Origin: Treponema sp. UBA7590
GTDB lineage: Bacteria > Spirochaetota > Spirochaetia > Treponematales > Treponemataceae
NCBI GenBank assembly: GCA_002478955.1
Contig: DLKK01000032.1
Span: 308-12,814 of the forward strand
Direction of reading: 5' to 3'
Length of the DNA: 12,507 bases
The translations under genes and the position numbers were made by a program. Shown piece by piece: positions 7,856 to 12,507 of the stretch (positions are counted from its first letter, which is position 1; each line of letters starts with the position of its first letter). The notes under the pieces are model-generated. The model searched no databases, had not been told where the DNA came from, and worked only from the letters and a program-made list of their open reading frames with translations.

Positions 7856-7928
7856 GGGGATATAGCTCAGTTGGTAGAGCATTTGGTTCGCAATCAAAGG
7901 GTCGTCGGTTCGAATCCGATTATCTCCA
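7856..7928 (+). tRNA. tRNA-Ala (anticodon CGC)
   Basis: A 73-base cloverleaf folds completely. The acceptor stem is GGGGATA with TATCTCC, with a G3-U70 wobble pair, the classic alanine identity element. The D arm is GCTC/GAGC; the anticodon stem is TTTGG/TCAAA around the loop TTCGCAA, with anticodon CGC reading GCG codons. The variable loop has 5 bases, and the T arm is GTCGG-TTCGAAT-CCGAT. The discriminator base is A. The 3' CCA is not encoded (the next bases are ATC) and must be added by the CCA-adding enzyme. The gene has its own promoter and is followed by a hairpin and a terminator. Confidence 0.96.
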
Positions 7929-7933
7929 ATCAC

Positions 7934-7957
7934 GCTGGAACTGACTAGGATTCCAGC
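7934..7957 (+). other. Small hairpin just after tRNA-Ala
   Basis: GCTGGAA (7934-7940) and TTCCAGC (7951-7957) form a perfect 7-base-pair stem with a 10-base loop, five bases after the tRNA 3' end. No T-run follows, so it is not a terminator by itself. It may serve in 3' processing or protection of the tRNA precursor. Confidence 0.5.
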
Positions 7958-7982
7958 ACTTTGACAAAAAACTATTTTCTCT

Positions 7983-8019
7983 AAAACTATCTCTTTTTAT
8001 AATAAAAGTGATAGTTTTT
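7983..8019. terminator. Bidirectional intrinsic terminator between tRNA-Ala and the M16 operon
   Basis: AAAACTATC (7983-7991) pairs perfectly with GATAGTTTT (8010-8018). One mismatch further in, CTTTT (7993-7997) pairs with AAAAG (8004-8008), leaving a six-base loop. T-rich sequence follows on the plus strand (8015-8032), and the opposite arm plus a second T-rich patch follows on the minus strand. It lies between two converging units: the tRNA (plus) and the M16 peptidase genes (minus), whose last stop is at 8080. Confidence 0.75.
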
Positions 8020-8079
8020 GCGTTTATTTTTATTAAACACGAAATTATATCATTTGTAAACTCCTAGCTTTTTACACGG

Positions 8080-9453
8080 CTACATATCGCCAAGATTTTT
8101 TTCAACAGATTCCTCTGAATCAGGACCTACCACCGCAAACCATCGGGAAGTTTCATTGAGCCAATATTTTTTGAACGAAGAAACAACTTGTTCTGCGGTG
8201 CAGTGCTTTACAATTTCAGTCAAGGCATCCGCAGAATCAATATCGCCGAACTGCAAAAGGCTTGCTGCCATTCTTGAAGCAACTCCTCTGCAAGTAGCTT
8301 GTGTAGAATACTTTCTATTGATATAAGAATTTTTGTAGCCTTGCAGACGTTTTTCCAGCGGTTCGGTCATATATTCACCGTTTTTATTTTTTCCGCTTAT
8401 CAAAATTCCTTTCTCCATAAAAGAGCGAGCTTCTGTCATTGCCTGGGAAAGCTGGTCAAAATTTGAAACCCGGAAAAGAAATTCATATCCAAAAGGCGCA
8501 TCGCCAGAAGAAATACTGCTTGAAGGCGTGTAGCAAATTCCATATTTTTCGCGAACAACATTAAAAAGCACATCACTAAAAATATTTGCAGCAAGGCAAG
8601 CCACCGGATAATCAGGGGAATCCACTTTTGGCGAGGCAAAAACCCTAAGCGCATGTCCAGCTCCGCTTGCGGCTTGATGAACAAAAACCACAGGCGCCCC
8701 AGAAATTTTTATTTCTGGAATTGAATCAGGCTTCAAAGGAACGGAAAGTGACTTCAGATTTCCAAAAGTTTCATCCAAAACCTTAAAAAGTTTTTTTGAG
8801 TCAATATTTCCTGTTGCAACAAAAGAAATTCGGCGGGAATCTTTAAGCGAAGGATAATAATTTTTTATTGCATCCAAAGTTATATTTTCAATTGAATCTT
8901 GTGTAACTTCTGTGCTGGCTTCATAAGGATGACCGGAATAAATAATTCTATTCATATAATAAAACATTATCCCAGAAGGATCATTCATTGTTTCCGCGAC
9001 ATTTTGTCTATATCCTTGCATCAAAATCTCATATTCGCGTGCAGAAAATTCCGGATAGAAAAAACTGTCCTCAAATCTGGCAAAAGTTTTATCAAAATAC
9101 TTTGAAATGCAACTCATTCCATAAACAGAACCATCATTTATTGAATAAGAAGAAAATCCTCCCTGAGTTTCATACGCAAACGACTTAAGCTCCTCGTAGC
9201 TATAATTTTTTGATCCCATAGACATTAGGTTCAGAAACGCCGCCTCCAGCCCGCTCGTCTCTGGTGTAAGATATTCAACGCCACCTTTGATTACCGCATA
9301 AACCGCGCACAAATCGCTTTCTTCATTATTTTTTATATAAACAGGAATTCCATTCTGCAAAGTGAATTTTTCAGTTTTTCCAGATTCCCCGGCAAATGCA
9401 AAAGAAATCAACGCAACAAAAAAAAGCACGACGGCAGCAAAAATTTTTCTCAT
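8080..9453 (-). CDS. Exported M16-family protein, non-catalytic partner lacking the zinc motif
   Basis: A 457-residue protein with a signal peptide (about 1-21, likely cleaved after AFA) and the two-domain fold of M16 peptidases. The zinc-binding HxxEH motif is gone: where active members read H-x-x-E-H, this one has AAFLN at about 71-75 (inside GLEAAFLNLMSMG). The C-terminal domain keeps the substrate-binding Arg/Tyr element (REKYGICY, Arg301 and Tyr308) that helps hold the peptide in M16 enzymes. It follows the catalytic paralogue with an ATGA overlap and a GAGG ribosome-binding site inside that gene, so the two are co-translated and probably form one heterodimeric protease in the periplasm or envelope. 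Another possible role is a chaperone or binding protein. It is the last gene before the bidirectional terminator. Confidence 0.9.
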   Translation of the reverse strand: MRKIFAAVVLFFVALISFAFAGESGKTEKFTLQNGIPVYIKNNEESDLCAVYAVIKGGVEYLTPETSGLEAAFLNLMSMGSKNYSYEELKSFAYETQGGFSSYSINDGSVYGMSCISKYFDKTFARFEDSFFYPEFSAREYEILMQGYRQNVAETMNDPSGIMFYYMNRIIYSGHPYEASTEVTQDSIENITLDAIKNYYPSLKDSRRISFVATGNIDSKKLFKVLDETFGNLKSLSVPLKPDSIPEIKISGAPVVFVHQAASGAGHALRVFASPKVDSPDYPVACLAANIFSDVLFNVVREKYGICYTPSSSISSGDAPFGYEFLFRVSNFDQLSQAMTEARSFMEKGILISGKNKNGEYMTEPLEKRLQGYKNSYINRKYSTQATCRGVASRMAASLLQFGDIDSADALTEIVKHCTAEQVVSSFKKYWLNETSRWFAVVGPDSEESVEKNLGDM

Positions 9454-10868
9454 CTTTTTATTTCCTCAAAACCAGCCTGAACAAAATCAGACTTTGTCTT
9501 TTCGTAAACTGAAGGACTTACCAAAACCGTTACAAGCGGATTTTTTCCGGCAACATATTTCTCAACAAAATCAAGAAGCGAAGAATCCGTAATTTCCGAC
9601 ATTTTCTGGTTATACGAATAATAATAATTCTCATCGCAGACTGACCACCAGAAACGCAACGTTCCTAAAAGCCCTTCCGCAGTTTGCCCCGTAATTATAT
9701 TGTCATCCTCAAGGCGTTCACAGATTTTTGAAATCTGATTTTTGTCCGCGCTTTTTGCAGTTTTTTCAAGAATCTCGGGAATTTTAGAAGTAAAATATTT
9801 TGCGCGCTCCGCAATATCAAGTTCCGGCTGAACAATAAGCGCATAAAAAGAAAGAATTCCACAAGTTTTTCTTGTCTGATAACTTCCGCCAACATATCCA
9901 GAATCAGGAATCCCAAGCATTTTGTCATTTGCGAACGACTGCCTGAAAACTCCAGAAGGATTTGCCATCAAATTTGAAAGAATATCAACCGGAAAAGTGT
10001 CTTCCTCATCGTAAGCCGCATCCGGCCCGCGGAATTCCACAAGAATCTGCGCAAGCTGATCAGAAATCTTTTCATACGGCATAACGCGGAAAATCGCAGA
10101 GTCAAAAGGTTCATCAGAATGTCTGACCATTCCATCCGCAAACGGATTTCTGCCTTTTTTCCACGAACCGAAAATCTTTTCAACCATTGCAAAAACTTCA
10201 TCCGGATTCACATCGCCACCAACAAAAATCGCGGAATTATTCGGCACATAAAATTTTTTCTGGATTGACTTCAGCTGTTTCAGCGTGGCATTTTTTACAG
10301 AAGATTCAGTTCCGCTCGGACTCATCGTGTAAGGAGCATCCGAAAAAAGCAAATTGTTTCGGGTTTCCATAAGAATTCTAGCAGGATCAGATGAACTTCC
10401 GTTGATTTCAGAAATCACAACTTTTTTTTCAGCCTCAAACTCCGATTTTTTCATCAGCGGATTTCTAATCGCATAAGACCAGAATTCAAGTCCTTTTTCT
10501 GTCATGTCAGAAGGAACGGTAAAATAATAATTAACACATTCAAGTCCGGTCGAACCATTCCATTCAGAAACGCCCATATCGCTCAGCGCACGGTTCACGC
10601 TCGCCGCATCCTTGTAAAGAGAATTTCCCTTGAACATCATGTGCTCGTAAAGATGAAAAAGCCCGGCATTCTGCGCATTTTGAGTATAAGAGCCGCAACG
10701 GACAGCAATTTCAATGTACGAAAGCGGCACAGAATGATTTTCCGCAACAAAAAGCGAAAGTCCATTTTCCAGTTTGTAATGAAAAAGCGACTTTACCGGA
10801 GTTTTCTCCGCAACCAAAAACCAAAGCGACAAAAAACACGCAATCAATGCAAAAAAAATCTTCTTCAT
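9450..10868 (-). CDS. Exported M16-family zinc metallopeptidase (catalytic subunit)
   Basis: A 472-residue M16 peptidase with a signal peptide (Lys2-Lys3, hydrophobic to about residue 20, probable cleavage after LVA). The inverted zinc motif HLYEH is at residues 72-76 (His72 and His76 bind zinc, Glu75 is the base), and the distal zinc Glu is most likely Glu154 in KKVVISEI, with conserved Glu147 nearby. The C-terminal domain lacks a clear Arg/Tyr substrate element: the aligned region reads FANDKMLG, with Asn where the partner has Arg. The missing element is supplied by the next gene product, as known for heterosubunit M16B enzymes. It should degrade peptides outside the cytoplasm; the substrates are unknown. 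The start has a weak GGA 8 bases upstream. It lies downstream of lysA across the hairpin-rich spacer, with no clear promoter of its own. Confidence 0.93.
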   Translation of the reverse strand: MKKIFFALIACFLSLWFLVAEKTPVKSLFHYKLENGLSLFVAENHSVPLSYIEIAVRCGSYTQNAQNAGLFHLYEHMMFKGNSLYKDAASVNRALSDMGVSEWNGSTGLECVNYYFTVPSDMTEKGLEFWSYAIRNPLMKKSEFEAEKKVVISEINGSSSDPARILMETRNNLLFSDAPYTMSPSGTESSVKNATLKQLKSIQKKFYVPNNSAIFVGGDVNPDEVFAMVEKIFGSWKKGRNPFADGMVRHSDEPFDSAIFRVMPYEKISDQLAQILVEFRGPDAAYDEEDTFPVDILSNLMANPSGVFRQSFANDKMLGIPDSGYVGGSYQTRKTCGILSFYALIVQPELDIAERAKYFTSKIPEILEKTAKSADKNQISKICERLEDDNIITGQTAEGLLGTLRFWWSVCDENYYYSYNQKMSEITDSSLLDFVEKYVAGKNPLVTVLVSPSVYEKTKSDFVQAGFEEIKR

Positions 10869-10878
10869 TTTTATTCCA

Positions 10879-11034
10879 TACGTTCGGAACTACGTTCCTC
10901 CCTGCTCAAAAATTGCCTAAAGTCAATTTTTGCCACACCTTAAGCAACTTTTTTTGGGGAAAGCCTTCCCCTCGTCGGCACTTCGTTGCCTCCTACCCCT
11001 TCCAGCGGGCTCAATCGCCGCCCGCAAGGCCTGC
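10879..11034. other. GC-rich intergenic element with five stem-loops (candidate dispersed repeat or structured RNA)
   Basis: Five inverted repeats fill this spacer: GGAAC/GTTCC (10886-10898), CAAAAATTG/CAATTTTTG (10907-10932, 9 pairs), GGGGAA/TTCCCC (10956-10971), GGCA/TGCC (10977-10990) and GCGGGC/GCCCGC (11005-11025). The stretch 11001-11030 has 22 G or C in 30 bases, in sharp contrast to the AT-rich flanks. On the minus strand two units resemble each other: GGCAACGAAGTGCCGACGA and GGAACGTAGTTCCGAACGTA. No convincing gene lies here; frames crossing it contain stops or are shadows. It separates the lysA stop (11041) from the M16 start (10868). Confidence 0.6.
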
Positions 11035-11040
11035 TAAATT

Positions 11041-12312
11041 CTACGCCTTAAAATCATTTACCCCATCCAGGTTCAATGTCGCAAACAAATCGTCAATTGT
11101 TTCTCTACGTCGAATCTGAACAAACGAACCATCCTCGCGCATCAAAATCTCACCGGCACGAAGTTTTCCGTTATAATTAAAACCCATCGCCCTTCCGTGC
11201 GCACCAGCATCGTGAACAATCACAAGGTCGCCAATATCAATTTTCGGCAAAGCACGCTGAACCGCAAATTTATCGCAGTTTTCGCAAAGGCTTCCAACAA
11301 CATCGTAAACATAATCTTTCGGCGCATTCTCTTTGCCGCTAACAGTAACTTCATGGTACGCGCCGTACATTCCCGGGCGCATAAGGTCAGCCATGCAAGA
11401 ATCAAGCCCGATGTATTCGCGGTAAATGTGTTTTTCATGGATTGCGGTTGAAACAAGCCATCCATAAGGACCTGTAATCGGGCGGCCACATTCCCAGCAA
11501 ATTTCAAGAGGATCAAGACCAGCAGGAACAATAATCTCGTCGTAAATTTTTCTTATTTTTTTTGCAATTTCGTTGTAGTCAACTTTTTTCTGGTCAGGTT
11601 TATATGGAATTCCAAGCCCACCGCCTAAATCTGTAAATTCAATCCTTACATCGTCTTTTTCCTTCAGTTCAACCGCAAGCTCAAAGACAAGTTTCGCCGT
11701 GTCAACAAAAAAATCCGGATTCAACTCATTTGAGGCAACCATTGTGTGAAGCCCAAAATGCTTTACGCCTTCAGCTTTCATGATTTTATATGCCTCAAGA
11801 ATCTGTTCTCGGGTCATTCCATATTTCGCCTCTTCCGGTTTACCGATTATTGAATTGCATCCATGTTTTGCAGCTCCAGGATTGTATCGGCAGCACATTG
11901 TTTCCGGCAACTTTCCGCCAAGCGCATTTTTAAGATATTCAATATGCGTAATATCGTCAAGATTTATGATATTTCCCTCTTTATAAGCATACAGATATTC
12001 TTCAGCTGGAGTTTCATTTGAAGTGAACATCACTTTTTTGCCTTTGATTCCAGCAATTTTTGAAAGCATAAGTTCCGGAAGGCTAGAACAGTCTGCCCCA
12101 CATCCTTCGCTTGCGAGAATTTTTAAGATATAAGGATTCGGACACGCCTTTACCGCATAAAATTCCCTGAAAGCCGGGAAAATACTGAACGCTTTTGTAA
12201 ATTCACGCATATTTTCGCGGATTGCTTTTTCATCATAAAGATAGAATGGTGTCGGATATTTTTTTACAAGCGCTTTAAGCTGTTCGTTATTTAATGGAAA
12301 ATTGATAGACAT
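11041..12312 (-). CDS. lysA: Diaminopimelate decarboxylase (fold-type III PLP enzyme)
   Basis: A 423-residue cytoplasmic enzyme of the alanine-racemase-fold decarboxylase family, most likely converting meso-diaminopimelate to lysine. Visible features: the PLP lysine Lys55 in FYAVKACPNP; His189 in FGLHTMVASN where classical LysA has HIGS; the phosphate-binding GGGLG (230-234) and ECGR (274-277, classical EPGR); the catalytic Cys343 with Glu344 and Asp347 in SLCENCDKFA; and DAGAHGRAMGFNYNGK (368-383), with His in place of the usual Tyr of GAY. These changes fit the LysA branch seen in anaerobes such as Bacteroidetes and Clostridia, as I recall it. The ATG has GAGG 7 bases upstream. It is transcribed from its own promoter, divergent from a TPP riboswitch. 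A related decarboxylase specificity (ornithine, arginine, carboxynorspermidine) is less likely but not excluded. Confidence 0.88.
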   Translation of the reverse strand: MSINFPLNNEQLKALVKKYPTPFYLYDEKAIRENMREFTKAFSIFPAFREFYAVKACPNPYILKILASEGCGADCSSLPELMLSKIAGIKGKKVMFTSNETPAEEYLYAYKEGNIINLDDITHIEYLKNALGGKLPETMCCRYNPGAAKHGCNSIIGKPEEAKYGMTREQILEAYKIMKAEGVKHFGLHTMVASNELNPDFFVDTAKLVFELAVELKEKDDVRIEFTDLGGGLGIPYKPDQKKVDYNEIAKKIRKIYDEIIVPAGLDPLEICWECGRPITGPYGWLVSTAIHEKHIYREYIGLDSCMADLMRPGMYGAYHEVTVSGKENAPKDYVYDVVGSLCENCDKFAVQRALPKIDIGDLVIVHDAGAHGRAMGFNYNGKLRAGEILMREDGSFVQIRRRETIDDLFATLNLDGVNDFKA

Positions 12313-12360
12313 TTTAAAACCTCACATTTAATAAAAGGGCAAACGTATTTACCTTATCTG

Positions 12361-12389
12361 ATTATTGCATTTATTACTGAAAATCACAA
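12361..12389 (-). promoter_or_regulatory. Promoter of lysA
   Basis: On the minus strand, TTGTGA (12389-12384) and AATAAT (12366-12361) are 17 bases apart, and the -10 is preceded by TGC (extended -10). Predicted transcription start is near 12354, giving a leader of about 42 bases with a good ribosome-binding site. Confidence 0.6.
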
Positions 12390-12393
12390 TAAT
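12365..12393 (+). promoter_or_regulatory. Promoter for the TPP-riboswitch transcript
   Basis: On the plus strand, TTGCAT (12365-12370) and AATAAT (12388-12393) are 17 bases apart; the predicted transcription start is near 12400. It lies on the same bases as the lysA promoter in the opposite direction, the two -10 boxes being arms of the inverted repeat ATTATTG/CAATAAT. Confidence 0.5.
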
Positions 12394-12399
12394 TATCAC

Positions 12400-12426
12400 A
12401 TTGATAGAAAAGCAGTTTTTATCAAT
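12400..12426 (+). promoter_or_regulatory. 5' leader hairpin directly before the TPP riboswitch
   Basis: Bases 12400-12410 pair with 12416-12426 (11 pairs including one G-U, five-base loop AGCAG). The 3' arm, TATCAAT (12420-12426), occupies the place where the 5' strand of riboswitch stem P1 normally lies, so the hairpin could compete with P1. The predicted transcription start coincides with its first base. Confidence 0.55.
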
Positions 12427-12507
12427 ATGGGGAGCTGGAATAATCCGGCTGAGAGTAGGCTGTTTGCCTTGACCCAGAACCTGATTTGGATAATGCCAAC
12501 GTAGGGA
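12427..12507 (+). promoter_or_regulatory. TPP riboswitch (thi box), 3' edge cut by the window
   Basis: The conserved core of the thiamine pyrophosphate riboswitch is present in order: GGGGAGC (12429-12435), GGCTGAGAG containing the invariant CTGAGA (12449-12454), a P3-side helix (TAGGC with GCCT), GACCC closing P2 onto GGGG, ACCTGAT (12479-12485), and the P5 hairpin TTGG/CCAA (12486-12499) around ATAATG, ending in CGTAGGGA. It binds TPP in the nascent mRNA and turns off the downstream gene. That gene, probably for thiamine synthesis, salvage or uptake, lies beyond the window. The expression platform and the 3' strand of P1 are also outside. Confidence 0.95.

Noticed and set aside
7730..7933. 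Minus-strand reading frame with RIRTDDPL and NQMLYQLSYIP across the tRNA
   Set aside because: This is the well-known false protein produced by translating the antisense of a tRNA gene; the tRNA folds perfectly.
10836..10868. Lipobox (LIAC) in the catalytic M16 signal peptide
   Set aside because: The Cys is only residue 11 and the hydrophobic stretch continues well past it; ordinary signal peptidase cleavage near residue 20 fits better.
10847..11119. Plus-strand reading frame spanning the GC-rich intergenic element
   Set aside because: It overlaps the ends of two well-supported minus-strand genes, has no ribosome-binding site and shows no recognisable domain; the frame is open only because of the composition of the element.
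12383..12400. Two ATCACA direct repeats as CRP/FNR-like operator half-sites
   Set aside because: They are direct, not inverted, and lie in AT-rich promoter DNA; chance is a sufficient explanation.
1..12507. Mobile elements, CRISPR arrays, toxin-antitoxin or defence genes
   Set aside because: I looked for transposase or integrase motifs, regular repeat-spacer patterns and small paired genes on both strands and found none.

Overview
The window looks like chromosomal DNA from a spirochete, most likely a host-associated Treponema. This is inferred from the AT-rich composition, the lptF-lptG-tgt gene order, the tandem secreted M16 peptidases and the protein styles; it was not tested by any search. 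I see no insertion sequence, phage gene, CRISPR array or defence locus. The genes are mostly housekeeping, and the more unusual signals lie between genes and at gene junctions.

Layout. (1) Bases 1-1456, plus strand: the 3' part of a DEAH-box helicase (HrpA/HrpB type) that enters from outside the window. (2) Bases 7209 down to 1471, minus strand: a tight run of dut, lptF, lptG, tgt and an exported HEAT-repeat protein, converging on the helicase. Three of the four junctions are 4-base stop/start overlaps (TTGA, ATGA, GTGA); only lptG-tgt has a gap, of 51 bases. A strong promoter sits so close to dut that its mRNA may be leaderless. (3) Bases 7381-7794, plus strand: a half-size EamA transporter, divergent from dut. 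(4) Bases 7856-7928, plus strand: tRNA-Ala(CGC) with its own promoter, followed by a small hairpin and a bidirectional terminator. (5) Bases 10868 down to 8080, minus strand: two overlapping exported M16 peptidase genes. The first keeps the zinc site and the second has lost it but keeps the substrate-binding Arg/Tyr, so together they probably form one heterodimeric protease. (6) Bases 10879-11034: a GC-rich intergenic stretch full of hairpins, unlike everything around it. (7) Bases 12312 down to 11041, minus strand: a lysA-type PLP decarboxylase. (8) Bases 12361-12507: face-to-face overlapping promoters for lysA (minus) and for a TPP riboswitch leader (plus). The riboswitch gene lies beyond the window. 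A hairpin just before the riboswitch may compete with its P1 stem.

How the genes fit together. The minus-strand operon mixes nucleotide-pool sanitation (dut), inner-membrane lipid export (lptFG), tRNA queuosine modification (tgt) and a secreted scaffold-like protein. The M16 pair probably acts outside the cytoplasmic membrane. LysA and the TPP-controlled gene share a small divergent control region but belong to different pathways (lysine or diaminopimelate, and thiamine).
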